From Nitrospirota bacterium (GTDB lineage: Bacteria; Nitrospirota; Nitrospiria; Nitrospirales; Nitrospiraceae), in the NCBI GenBank assembly GCA_005877535.1, contig VBOM01000222.1, positions 1 to 8,872 of the forward strand: a stretch of 8,872 bases of DNA, read 5' to 3'. Both the position numbers and the translations under genes were made by a program. The notes beneath the pieces were generated by a model. The model was not told where the DNA came from. It saw only the letters and a program-made list of their open reading frames with translations, and searched no databases. Position 1 is the first letter of the stretch. The number at the start of each line of letters is the position of its first letter. Positions 1-5,706 of this stretch are shown in pieces.

Positions 1-100
1 CAGCCATACGCCATCTGCATTTTGCATCCGGTCCGACGCTAGGAGCTAGATACTATCTGCTCTTTACCCCTCGGCGCAGAGGGCGGCGAGCAGGGCTTTC

Positions 101-140
101 CTCTCGTGAGACGTGAGACGAACGACGCTTCACGCATGGT
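101..140. repeat. Imperfect inverted repeat, GTGAGACGAACGACGCTTCAC family
   Basis: Downstream of the PilZ gene there is a short palindromic unit. Arms at 112-120 (CGTGAGACG) and 126-134 (CGCTTCACG) pair at 7 of 9 positions around a 5-base loop. The core GAGACGAACGACGCTTCAC recurs at about 1557-1575 with one base changed (GAGACGAACAACGCTTCAC), so it is an interspersed repeat rather than a one-off hairpin. It could act as a weak terminator for the PilZ gene, but no T-run follows on the minus strand. The rest of bases 1-100 shows no gene or other clear signal. Confidence 0.55.
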
Positions 141-147
141 ATTATTC

Positions 148-528
148 CTAGGTTTTCCGATTGAGCAATTCTGGCGACTCACTTCTGCCCGAACGGATCT
201 TCAGCAGATGGATGAGTTCAATTTGTAGAGTGTTATTTAGACGTTGGCGTGCCTCATGCGGCAGGCGAAGAAACTCCACCCCGAACTGATGGCCCTGGAC
301 CCATTTGATCGTACCGAGGTCGATCGAAAGCGTCGGCGTCTGATTGGGGAGCAGGACACTCACGCGCACGTCACTGCCGCAGAGAACCTCTCGATCGCAC
401 ATAACGGAGCACCCTTTCAGTGACAGGTTGGTCAGGATACCTTCGCCGACAAATGGAGCCCCACCGAAAATGACAGGATAGAAAAGCGGGAGCCGAAGAT
501 AGGTCCGAGAATAATGAAGTGGCGCCAT
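148..528 (-). CDS. PilZ-domain protein (probable cyclic-di-GMP receptor)
   Basis: This is a single-domain cytoplasmic protein of 126 residues from the chosen ATG. PilZ domains bind cyclic di-GMP through an N-terminal RxxxR and a downstream (D/N)xSxxG. Both are present: RTYLR at residues 8-12 and NLSLKG at 34-39, followed by alternating hydrophobic strands typical of the PilZ barrel and the closing strand QFGVEFL. No output domain is attached, so it would act through a protein partner that is not identifiable here. The frame extends upstream to a GTG at 565-567, but that start has no close ribosome site. The ATG at 526-528 is preceded by GGAGG with a 5-base spacer, so I place the start there. 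Transcription is leftward and the gene appears to stand alone. Family assignment is firm; its target is unknown. Confidence 0.85.
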   Translation of the reverse strand: MAPLHYSRTYLRLPLFYPVIFGGAPFVGEGILTNLSLKGCSVMCDREVLCGSDVRVSVLLPNQTPTLSIDLGTIKWVQGHQFGVEFLRLPHEARQRLNNTLQIELIHLLKIRSGRSESPELLNRKT

Positions 529-630
529 CACAGCCTCCGTGCCGTCGGATTGTACCGAGGCAGGCACTGTGCGCGATATCCTACCTTGGGAGGGGGAGCC
601 CTAACTCGTGAGACCGGAAGCCCGGCTGGA

Positions 631-705
631 TGCTTTTGTATGTTTGGTTTATCTCGTTTATTTGGGTGAACCAGACTAACCAGAGATGCCAGATACCAGA
701 CAGAC
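631..705. repeat. Imperfect inverted repeat of TGTTTGGTTTATC family, copy 1
   Basis: The left part (641-666) is rich in TTTGGTTTATC and the right part (668-705) is rich in CCAGA and ACCAGA, so the two halves partly complement each other. Positions 641-665 match 8623-8647 at 23 of 25 bases, which ties this copy to the better-preserved inverted repeat at the other end of the window. Confidence 0.6.
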
Positions 706-758
706 CACAAACGACAAGGACCGGACACGGTGGCGCCTCACGGGGCTGAGCTCTTAGG
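706..758 (+). repeat. Dispersed CACAAACGAC/CCGGA repeat, copy A
   Basis: This is the first of four related units (A 706-758, B 1573-1626, C 2620-2675, D 2952-3000), all in the same orientation. The 5' part CACAAACGACAAGGACCGGA is nearly identical in A, B and C. A small hairpin ACCG-GACA-CGGT follows, then GGGGCTGAG. The copy ends about 105 bases before the start of the secreted-protein gene. Function is unknown. Confidence 0.6.
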
Positions 759-863
759 AATCAACTCCCTACCTCCGTTGTTAGTGATATAGACTTCTCC
801 TCCCTTTCGCGCTAGCGTAGGCGCTCTGAACAAATACCACTCACCTTCACCGAGGAGAAGACC

Positions 864-1466
864 ATGGTTCAACACATCGCGCTCACCATCCTGGTCGCAA
901 GTACCCTCATTATGCCGGCGATCACCACTGCGGGCGACAAGCCGTCTAAGAAGGCTCCGACCGTCAAAGAAGTAAAAGCGATGTCCGAGAAGGACCAGAC
1001 GGCGCTTGCATTAAGCGCAGCACCGCCACACATTGCGAAAGAAGCCGGTATCATGATCTACGGCGCCGATGGCAAGCTGACCGAGACCAAGAAAAGCGCC
1101 AACGGCTTTACCTGCATCCCGACCGTGATGAATCTCCCGTATCCTGACCCCATGTGTATGGACGCTGCAGTTCAGCAATGGAAGACCGACCTCATGAACA
1201 ACGCGCCGAAGCCGACGAACACGGTGCCCGGCATCGCCTATATGGCTCGCGGCGGTTCACACTTTGAAAAAGATGGGCAAGTCGTCATGTCGGGGGACGG
1301 GGCCAAGATTGTGAAAGAGCCCCCGCACTGGATGGTCATGTGGCCCTTCGACGCAGCAGCCACGAAGCTCCCGACTGCCCCGAACCCTTCCGGCGTCTAC
1401 ATCATGTTCGAAGGCAGCCCCTACGCTCACCTCATGGTGTACCAAGACCCCAGGAAAATGAAGTAA
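864..1466 (+). CDS. Secreted protein of unknown function
   Basis: A 200-residue protein with a clear Sec signal peptide: short N-terminus, hydrophobic core at about residues 5-20, likely cleavage after TTAG near residue 24. It is therefore probably periplasmic or exported. The mature part begins with a lysine-rich helix and continues with a conserved-looking core: APPHIAKEAG (53-62), GFTCIP (81-86) and DPMCMDA (95-101), then PGIAYMARGG (122-131), EPPHWMVMWP (152-161) and SPYAHLMVY (185-193). The cysteines C84 and C98 could form a disulfide. I recognise this layout only as an uncharacterised exported family; no enzyme motif is visible. The ATG follows CGAGGAGAAG at good spacing, so the start is secure. 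A strong hairpin follows 8 bases after the stop, consistent with a single-gene transcript. Confidence 0.85.
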   Translation: MVQHIALTILVASTLIMPAITTAGDKPSKKAPTVKEVKAMSEKDQTALALSAAPPHIAKEAGIMIYGADGKLTETKKSANGFTCIPTVMNLPYPDPMCMDAAVQQWKTDLMNNAPKPTNTVPGIAYMARGGSHFEKDGQVVMSGDGAKIVKEPPHWMVMWPFDAAATKLPTAPNPSGVYIMFEGSPYAHLMVYQDPRKMK

Positions 1467-1473
1467 CAACATC

Positions 1474-1511
1474 AAGCCGTGTAGAGAGCAATGGGGCTCT
1501 CTGCACGGCTT
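1474..1511 (+). terminator. Strong stem-loop after the secreted-protein gene
   Basis: Arms at 1474-1489 (AAGCCGTGTAGAGAGC) and 1496-1511 (GCTCTCTGCACGGCTT) pair over 16 positions with one G-U wobble, around a 6-base loop. The stem starts 8 bases past the stop codon. There is no T-run after it, so it is either an atypical terminator or an mRNA-stabilising hairpin. Confidence 0.55.
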
Positions 1512-1626
1512 GGGAGCTGATGGCTGAAAACTGACTACTGACAGCTTCGGTCGCGAGAGACGAACAACGCTTCACAAACGACGAAGACCGGAACGGTGGG
1601 CCTCAAGAGGGGCTGAGATTTCAGAG
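1512..1626 (+). repeat. Composite intergenic repeats, including copy B
   Basis: Three repeat types are stacked here. First comes a quasi-tandem tract of GCTGATGGCTGAAAACTGACTA type (about 1516-1544). Next is GAGACGAACAACGCTTCAC (1557-1575), a one-base variant of the unit at about 116-134. Last is copy B of the CACAAACGAC repeat (1573-1626), with its hairpin ACCG-GAA-CGGT and GGGGCTGAG end. The stack ends about 78 bases before hicA. Confidence 0.55.
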
Positions 1627-1668
1627 ACAATAGCATCCAACTGGTTTCACTCACGGCGTAAAGCGGGT

Positions 1669-1697
1669 TTGGTTTCTTGCAACGACTACGCTAAACT
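1669..1697 (+). promoter_or_regulatory. Possible hicAB promoter, close to the start codon
   Basis: TTGGTT (1669-1674) and TAAACT (1692-1697) are separated by exactly 17 bases. Both are imperfect matches (3 of 6 and 4 of 6). The -10 box ends 6 bases before the GTG of hicA, so a transcript from here would be leaderless or nearly so, which would fit the absence of a ribosome site. This is inference only. Confidence 0.3.
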
Positions 1698-1703
1698 GAT
1701 GCC

Positions 1704-1901
1704 GTGAAAGTCGGCGAGGTACTAGACAAATTGCGAGAAGATGACTGGTTTCTCGCCGCAACCAAAGGCAGCCACAGACAATTCAAGCACCAGAAGAAGC
1801 CGGGTCGTGTGACCATTGCAGGCAAACCCAGCGATGACTTGCCTCCAGGAACACTGAATAGTATCTTTAAGCAAGCAGGTTGGAAAAAGGGAGCAAACTA
1901 A
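1704..1901 (+). CDS. hicA: HicA family mRNA interferase toxin
   Basis: A 65-residue toxin of the HicA family, small double-stranded-RNA-binding-like proteins that cleave mRNA and stop translation until neutralised by HicB. The family core is complete: an N-terminal helix (KVGEVLDKLREDDW), then KGSHRQF at residues 21-27 with the catalytic histidine H24, a strand GRVTIAG, and the C-terminal helix PPGTLNSIFKQAGW. Length is normal for the family. The start is GTG with no Shine-Dalgarno, but the homologous N-terminus begins exactly here. The hicB start lies one base after the stop, so the two are co-transcribed and probably translationally coupled, in the common toxin-first order. No disabling change is visible, so the toxin is probably active. 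Confidence 0.92.
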   Translation: MKVGEVLDKLREDDWFLAATKGSHRQFKHQKKPGRVTIAGKPSDDLPPGTLNSIFKQAGWKKGAN

Positions 1902-1902
1902 C

Positions 1903-2115
1903 ATGCGTTACGCCATTGTAATCGAGAAGGCCCCTGTAAACTATGCGGCGTATGTTCCCGATTTGCCTGGTTGCATTGCCACGGGCGCAACAGTGGCAGA
2001 AACCGAATCTCTCATCCGTGAGGCCATCGGGTTTCATCTGGAAGGTCTCAAGGAAGATGGCCTTCCTCTCCCTCCCCCTAGCAGCCAAGTCGAATACATC
2101 GACGTTCCCGCCTAA
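1903..2115 (+). CDS. hicB: HicB family antitoxin (short form)
   Basis: A 70-residue antitoxin that binds and blocks HicA. The partly degraded RNase-H-like HicB fold is recognisable: a strand RYAIVIEK, then YAAYVPDLPGCIATGAT at residues 15-31 (the family hallmark), helix TVAETESLIREAIGFHLEGLKEDG, and a proline-rich turn leading to the last strand VEYIDVPA. The protein stops there and lacks the C-terminal helix-turn-helix or ribbon-helix-helix segment of longer HicB proteins. It may therefore not bind its own promoter directly. The ATG follows the hicA stop by one base, with AAAAAGGGAG upstream inside hicA as ribosome site. Its stop codon overlaps the stop of the convergent DUF2127 gene by two bases within a 4-base gene overlap (2112-2115). 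Confidence 0.92.
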   Translation: MRYAIVIEKAPVNYAAYVPDLPGCIATGATVAETESLIREAIGFHLEGLKEDGLPLPPPSSQVEYIDVPA

Positions 2116-2603
2116 AATCCATGCCTCGGGAGATGAACCTGTGAGCGCAAGGTATGCCGCTTCAATTGACTGACGAGGTAGAGCACAATGACCAGATTCA
2201 ACAGCAGCACGCCGACCCGAAGAATCGACACCTGTTCAAAGACCTCATAGAGTTCGAACGGAAGCAGCAGGCTCGTTGACACCACCGTCAGATACGCGGC
2301 CCAGGTGAACTCCAGCCAAAGCCCGATGCCCTCCACCAGCAACATCCCCGCATAGCCCAGACTGACCAGCCCCGCCAGCAGCACGCTATGTGGTTGCAAC
2401 GCATCCACTTTCAGAACCAGGGCATGGATGAGGCGCGAGTCGGCATTCAGGTGCAGCGCTTCGATCAGAAGCGAGAACAGAGTGGCAATCTCAGCATGCA
2501 CCAAATTGAGGAGGCCCAACCCGAGGAGGAGTAACAACAGACTCTTTATCACCTTGAACACAGCGATCACGGCCAGGCCGGTATGGTGTGAGCGTGCCGT
2601 CAT
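2112..2603 (-). CDS. DUF2127 family membrane protein
   Basis: A 163-residue integral membrane protein with no known reaction. Hydrophobic segments are at about residues 9-35, 73-91, 98-118 and 127-146, giving roughly four membrane spans. The DUF2127 signature is clear in the second half: EGIGLWLEFTWAAYLTV (91-107), the turn LPFELYEVFE (114-123), then the last span and a basic tail (QLKRHTLR). A TTG codon one position upstream could also be used, but the ATG at 2601-2603 is the simplest start; neither has an obvious Shine-Dalgarno. The gene converges on hicB with overlapping stops. A CACAAACGAC repeat (copy C) begins 17 bases upstream, where a promoter would be expected. Family assignment is good; function is unknown. 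Confidence 0.82.
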   Translation of the reverse strand: MTARSHHTGLAVIAVFKVIKSLLLLLLGLGLLNLVHAEIATLFSLLIEALHLNADSRLIHALVLKVDALQPHSVLLAGLVSLGYAGMLLVEGIGLWLEFTWAAYLTVVSTSLLLPFELYEVFEQVSILRVGVLLLNLVIVLYLVSQLKRHTLRSQVHLPRHGF

Positions 2604-2619
2604 CAATTCAAGAGACTAT

Positions 2620-2675
2620 CACAAACGACAAGCACCGGATGCGGTGGGCGACCGGCGGGGCTGGGGCGATCTTTA
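2620..2675 (+). repeat. Dispersed CACAAACGAC/CCGGA repeat, copy C
   Basis: It shares CACAAACGACAAGCACCGGA with copies A and B, then a hairpin CACCG-GATG-CGGTG (2633-2646), then GGGCGACCGGCGGGGCTGG. It fills the gap between the DUF2127 gene start and the lipoprotein stop, so it lies in the 5' region of a minus-strand gene, antisense to that gene's leader. Confidence 0.6.
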
Positions 2676-2701
2676 GCCGGAAATGGTTCCCTGCCGTCTA
2701 C

Positions 2702-2917
2702 TTATTTGGACAAAGGATTGGTCACCGAACCGGGATACTGTCCACCGTAGTCGCACACCGTTTCGTAGACTCGATCCGATTTGGGCTCGTAGGTAGCACA
2801 AGGGCGTCCATTTTCATCTTTGGAGTAGCCGATCGGCGTAGCCGGCATTCGATCGAAAAACTGACAACCACTCGTGATCACGAATGCAGCGATGATAATG
2901 AGAGTACGACCGCGCAT
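2702..2917 (-). CDS. Small lipoprotein, unknown function
   Basis: A 71-residue predicted lipoprotein. The N-terminus MRGR is followed by a hydrophobic stretch LIIIAAFVI and the lipobox ITSG-C with the lipidated cysteine at residue 18. This is a textbook signal peptidase II site, so the mature protein of 54 residues would be membrane-anchored. The mature part is polar, with two further cysteines (C40 and C55) that could pair, and a short core GYSKDENGRPCATYEPKSDR. I do not recognise a family. The start ATG at 2915-2917 has a weak GAAG upstream. It points away from the proline-rich frame to its right, with repeat copy D between them. Confidence 0.65.
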   Translation of the reverse strand: MRGRTLIIIAAFVITSGCQFFDRMPATPIGYSKDENGRPCATYEPKSDRVYETVCDYGGQYPGSVTNPLSK

Positions 2918-2951
2918 ATCAATCCATCTTCACAGAGAAGTGAACCATTAC

Positions 2952-3000
2952 GCGGAAGCCACGCCGGACGTGGCGGCCGGCTGGTGGGGCTGAACGGCTG
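2952..3000 (+). repeat. Dispersed CCGGA repeat, copy D (diverged)
   Basis: This is the most diverged member. CGCCGGACGTGGCG aligns with copy A's ACCGGACACGGTGGCG, and GGGGCTGA is kept. Its hairpin is stronger than in the others: GCCACG (2958-2963) pairs with CGTGGC (2969-2974) around CCGGA. It abuts the point where the downstream proline-rich frame opens. Confidence 0.45.
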
Positions 3001-3083
3001 TTCAGACCGAAACGTTTCCAGACACCTTATCTTACTTTAACGAGCGTTTAAATCAAGCGCTGGGTTCCGAGGGCGGGGCACAA

Positions 3084-3284
3084 GTGTACAAGGATCCCGA
3101 GGGGAATGTTGAATCCATTCTCGACCCACCGGGTGGCGAGCGTCGTGTCACTGTGCAGCCACCGCAAAGTCCGTCGATGAACCTCGGCCCTCCCCTTCAG
3201 CTAGACAACCCTCCATTCCACGCACCCCAGGCCGTCGTTCCCGCTAAGCCACTAGTTCCTGATTTTCCACAGAAGGCCCGTTAG
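3084..3284 (+). CDS. Proline-rich hypothetical protein, perhaps 5'-truncated
   Basis: From the GTG at 3084 this gives a 66-residue, proline-rich protein of unknown function (KDPEGNVESILDPPGGERR near the start, then PP and PxP repeats to the end). No domain, signal peptide or membrane span is visible. The same frame stays open upstream to 2994, after a TGA at 2991-2993, and reads as plausible protein (SYFNERLNQALGSEGG). That stretch has no ATG, GTG or TTG, which suggests a longer gene whose 5' end was lost or replaced at the edge of repeat copy D. A weak GGGCGGGGC precedes the GTG, so translation from there is possible. It could equally be a pseudogene remnant. Confidence 0.4.
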   Translation: MYKDPEGNVESILDPPGGERRVTVQPPQSPSMNLGPPLQLDNPPFHAPQAVVPAKPLVPDFPQKAR

Positions 3285-3329
3285 GCAGTACCCACAGGAG
3301 ACCAATCAGGCCTCCCTCACTCATCTAGT

Positions 3330-3356
3330 GTGACCTGAGCCGGGAGTCTGTATAAT
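3330..3356 (+). promoter_or_regulatory. Promoter for the MFS transporter gene
   Basis: A perfect TATAAT lies at 3351-3356. The best -35 candidate is GTGACC (3330-3335), with a short 15-base spacer. Transcription would begin near 3363 and leave a leader of about 37 bases before the GTG start at 3400. The -10 match is strong and the -35 is weak. Confidence 0.45.
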
Positions 3357-3399
3357 CCGGCACCGGCATCCCGATGGACAGACCGCACGACCCAACCTT

Positions 3400-4677
3400 G
3401 TGAACACACTGACGACTCGCCCCTCACGGATACGCTGGTTCATCCTCGCCTTGCTGTTTCTCATCAGCGTCGTGACCTATATCGACCGCGTCAATATTTC
3501 AGTGACCGCGCGTCAGATGATGCCGGCCTATGGGATGACCGATCAAGAGATGGGCTGGATCTTCTCGGCCTTCGTTATCGGCTACGCCCTGTTTCAGATT
3601 CCCGGTGGGTGGCTGGCCGATCGCTGGGGAGTCCGAGTTGTGCTCACCATCGCGCTTCTCTGGTGGTCGATCTGTACGGCGTTGACGGCCATGGTCGCCG
3701 CATCCTCGCTCGCGAACCTCGTCGGGATTATCGGAGCCTTGATGCTCGTGCGATTCTGCCTGGGGATGGGAGAAGCCGTAGCACTGCCTGCCTTCAATCG
3801 CGCCGTCACCAACTGGTTCCCGGCTGACGCGCGAGGCTTCGGCATCGGAATCGCAATCGGAGGCATCGGATTAGGTTCCGCCATGACCCCACCCATTGCC
3901 GCATGGGTGATGGTGAACTGGGGGTGGCAGACCGTGTTCTATCTCGCCAGCCTGCTCGGAACCGGGATGGGACTCCTCTGGTGGTTCCTGTCACGCAACC
4001 ATCCGCACGAACATCCCTGGGTGAATGCAGGTGAACAAGCCCTGCTTAAGCGAGCGCCAGCAGCTATCACCACAACCGTGCCCTGGCGAACGTTCAGTCG
4101 GACCCCCACCATTTGGTGGTTGGTGATCAGCTACAGTTGCCTCGGTTATGTCGCCTACGTCTACCTGTCCTGGTTCTACTTGTATCTCGTCAACGTCCGA
4201 GAATTCGACGTGCTCCGCGGCGGACTCTACGCCTCGGCTCCCTTTCTGGCCATGCTCGTGTTTTGTCCCCTGGGCGGCTGGGTGACCGATCGACTCGCAG
4301 TCCGTTACGGGCTCACCACCGGACGGGCTGTGGCCGGCATGACCGGCATGGTCCTGGCTGGGTGCGCAATCGCGCTGGGTGGCGTCGTCGATTCTCCCTT
4401 TCTGGCAATCACCAGCCTGTCATTCGGCGCGGGCTGGCTTTATTTTACGGTCGGCGCCTACTGGGCCTCAACGACCGATCTGTCCAAAGCCCATGCAGGG
4501 ACGTTGTCAGGACTCATGAACACCGGCGCCAATATCGGCGGCGCGATTTCCCCGACCCTGACCCCATGGCTGGCTCATCATTGGGGCTGGCCTGTCTCGT
4601 TAGGCGTGGCCGCAACCGTGGCCATCGTGGGCGGGCTCATGTGGCTCCGCATTAAGCCAGGAGACGGGCTGAAATAA
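3400..4677 (+). CDS. MFS transporter, anion:cation symporter type
   Basis: A 425-residue inner-membrane transporter of the major facilitator superfamily, with twelve predicted spans. The pattern fits the anion:cation symporter branch, whose known members carry organic anions such as hexuronates, galactonate or glucarate: YIDRVNISV at the end of helix 1 (residues 27-35), motif A GGWLADRWGVR (69-79), RFCLGMGEA (118-126) and NWFPADARG (138-146). The second-half copy of motif A is GGWVTDRLAVR (292-302). The late motif SGLMNTGANIGGAISP (370-385) also fits. The substrate cannot be read from sequence, and no sugar-acid catabolic gene is adjacent. The start is GTG without a good Shine-Dalgarno; no other in-frame start precedes helix 1. 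A TATAAT box stands 44 bases upstream. Length is complete and no defect is seen. Confidence 0.9.
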   Translation: MNTLTTRPSRIRWFILALLFLISVVTYIDRVNISVTARQMMPAYGMTDQEMGWIFSAFVIGYALFQIPGGWLADRWGVRVVLTIALLWWSICTALTAMVAASSLANLVGIIGALMLVRFCLGMGEAVALPAFNRAVTNWFPADARGFGIGIAIGGIGLGSAMTPPIAAWVMVNWGWQTVFYLASLLGTGMGLLWWFLSRNHPHEHPWVNAGEQALLKRAPAAITTTVPWRTFSRTPTIWWLVISYSCLGYVAYVYLSWFYLYLVNVREFDVLRGGLYASAPFLAMLVFCPLGGWVTDRLAVRYGLTTGRAVAGMTGMVLAGCAIALGGVVDSPFLAITSLSFGAGWLYFTVGAYWASTTDLSKAHAGTLSGLMNTGANIGGAISPTLTPWLAHHWGWPVSLGVAATVAIVGGLMWLRIKPGDGLK

Positions 4678-4740
4678 TGTTGAATTTTGAATTTTGAATT
4701 ACGGCTCCAAGTCATCATTAAACATTCAACATTTAAAATT
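4676..4740. repeat. GAATTTT tandem tract with inverted repeat
   Basis: The 7-base unit GAATTTT is repeated about 2.7 times at 4682-4700. Just outside, AATGTTGAAT (4676-4685) and ATTCAACATT (4724-4733) form a perfect 10-base inverted repeat around a 38-base loop. It starts within the stop codon of the MFS gene and lies 56 bases before the cyclophilin gene. It is very AT-rich against GC-rich neighbours and could serve as a bulky transcription-attenuating hairpin. Confidence 0.6.
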
Positions 4741-4796
4741 TACCATTCGCGAATCGCACTCTTGCCACTTGCCTCTCGCCTTGTTAGATTCGCGTC

Positions 4797-5318
4797 ATGA
4801 CTATGCAATTTCAAAAAATCGATCCGCGCGTCACCATCACGACGCCGTTCGGCGAGATCAAGATTCGGTTCTATCCGGACGACGCTCCGCGTCACGTCGA
4901 AAACTTTCTCAAGCTCGCCAAGATGGGGTTCTACGATGGAACCACCTTCCATCGTGTTGTCCCAGGATTCATCATTCAGGGCGGCGATCCGCTGAGCAAG
5001 AATCCAGATCGTTCCCTGCACGGGTCGGGCAGTCCTGGCTACTGGCTGAACCCGGAAACCAGCGATCGTCCGCATAAACGGGGCGCGATCGGCATGGCGA
5101 AGGTCCCACGCGAGAGCAACAGCACGCGGGACCCCAACGATAACGGCTCGCAGTTCTATATCTGTGTCGCGGACGCCAGCGGACTGGATCGAACCTACAC
5201 AGTCTTCGGCGAGGTCTTTCGGGGAATGGAGGTGGTGGACAAGATCGTCGCCGCCGCCCGAGACGACTGTGACAATCCCCTGCAGCAGATTACGATAAAG
5301 ATGACGGTGAAGGAATAA
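4797..5318 (+). CDS. Cyclophilin-type peptidyl-prolyl cis-trans isomerase
   Basis: A 173-residue cyclophilin that catalyses cis-trans isomerisation of proline peptide bonds during protein folding. The active-site segment FHRVVPGFIIQGGDP (residues 51-65) contains the catalytic arginine R53 and Q61. RGAIGMA (95-101), GSQFYI (117-122) and LDRTYTVFGEV (130-140) complete the binding pocket, and the usual GxGxPGY loop is present as GSGSPGY (76-82). No signal peptide is seen, so it acts in the cytoplasm. Length is normal for short bacterial cyclophilins. The ATG at 4797 has no clear Shine-Dalgarno; a second ATG two codons later (MTM) is an alternative. It follows the MFS gene on the same strand after 119 bases. 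A decayed copy of its last third lies beyond mazEF at about 6003-6130. Confidence 0.93.
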   Translation: MTMQFQKIDPRVTITTPFGEIKIRFYPDDAPRHVENFLKLAKMGFYDGTTFHRVVPGFIIQGGDPLSKNPDRSLHGSGSPGYWLNPETSDRPHKRGAIGMAKVPRESNSTRDPNDNGSQFYICVADASGLDRTYTVFGEVFRGMEVVDKIVAAARDDCDNPLQQITIKMTVKE

Positions 5319-5355
5319 TAGAAGGGCAGATCGCTGATACGCGTATGGCGTCGGG

Positions 5356-5706
5356 TTATCCCGGCCATAAACCGAGCGTGATGCGAAGGGCTTCTTCAAC
5401 CGCCGCCAGCTCATCCTGACTTAAAGTCTCAATCCTAGAGCGAAGACGAGACTTATCGAGCGATCGGATCTGATCGCCTAAGGCGCGCGAAGGTTTACCC
5501 TTCACAGTCACCAGCGCTTCGCCAGGATAGAGGGAATCGACGTTGCTGGTAAGGGGCAACACCACAACACGTGCGCCGAAGGCATTGCAGGAGTTATTTG
5601 AGACAATCACAGCCGGCCTAGTTTTCTGAATCTCTGACCCGAGCGTCGGGTCCAGCGCCACCCAGTACACGTCCCCGCGCCGTGGTGTCCGCTTCACTTG
5701 GGCCAT
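5356..5706 (-). CDS. mazF: MazF/PemK family endoribonuclease toxin
   Basis: A 116-residue toxin of the MazF/PemK family, ribosome-independent mRNA interferases. The SH3-like barrel motifs are intact: RRGDVYWVALDPTLGSE (residues 9-25), KTRPAVIVSNN (28-38) with the catalytic arginine R30, LPLTSN (50-55) with the catalytic threonine T53, and QIRSLDKSRL (79-88). Length is normal. The ATG overlaps the antitoxin's end by 13 bases (ATGGCCCAAGTGA contains the antitoxin stop), so translation is coupled to the antitoxin, the standard antitoxin-first layout. It converges on the cyclophilin gene; 37 bases separate the two stops, and that gap contains a 10-base palindrome ATACGCGTAT at 5337-5346. No inactivating change is visible. 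Confidence 0.92.
   Translation of the reverse strand: MAQVKRTPRRGDVYWVALDPTLGSEIQKTRPAVIVSNNSCNAFGARVVVLPLTSNVDSLYPGEALVTVKGKPSRALGDQIRSLDKSRLRSRIETLSQDELAAVEEALRITLGLWPG

Larger units (their letters stand above)
529..863. other. Repeat-filled intergenic region, 335 bases
   Basis: No gene is seen here. The region separates the divergent PilZ gene (minus) and the secreted-protein gene (plus). It contains a TTTGGTTTATC-type inverted repeat (about 631-705), directly followed by a CACAAACGAC repeat (706-758), and then about 100 bases of leader. A short palindrome (GCGCTAGCG, about 809-817) lies in the leader. I found no convincing -35/-10 pair for the downstream gene. An open frame on the minus strand covers the repeats but has repeat-like composition and is not believed to be coding. 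Confidence 0.6.

Noticed and set aside
529..567. GTG start for the PilZ protein 13 codons upstream
   Set aside because: No properly spaced ribosome site, whereas the ATG at 526-528 has GGAGG 5 bases before it and the PilZ RxxxR follows soon after.
1594..1630. Resemblance of GGTGGGCC...GGGGCTGAGA in repeat copy B to the start of a TPP riboswitch
   Set aside because: The rest of the TPP aptamer (the CTGGATAATGCCAGCGTAGGGA-like segment) is absent in all copies, and the downstream genes have no link to thiamine.
706..3000. CRISPR array made of the spaced repeats
   Set aside because: Copies are hundreds of bases apart, imperfect, and separated by genes; no cas gene is present.
2588..3040. 150-codon plus-strand frame over the lipoprotein and repeats
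   Set aside because: It runs through two copies of the repeat and antisense to a lipoprotein with a textbook lipobox; the product looks random and basic.
4113..4655. 180-codon open frame inside the MFS gene
   Set aside because: It overlaps a confident transporter gene in another frame and its product is arginine-rich and repetitive, as expected of a GC-rich shadow frame.
5337..5346. Perfect palindrome ATACGCGTAT between cyclophilin and mazF as an attachment site
   Set aside because: There is no matching copy near the cyclophilin remnant and no integrase in the window; a 10-base palindrome alone is weak evidence.
4740..5414. 224-codon minus-strand frame over the cyclophilin gene
   Set aside because: It lies antisense to a complete cyclophilin and overlaps mazF; no domain is recognisable.
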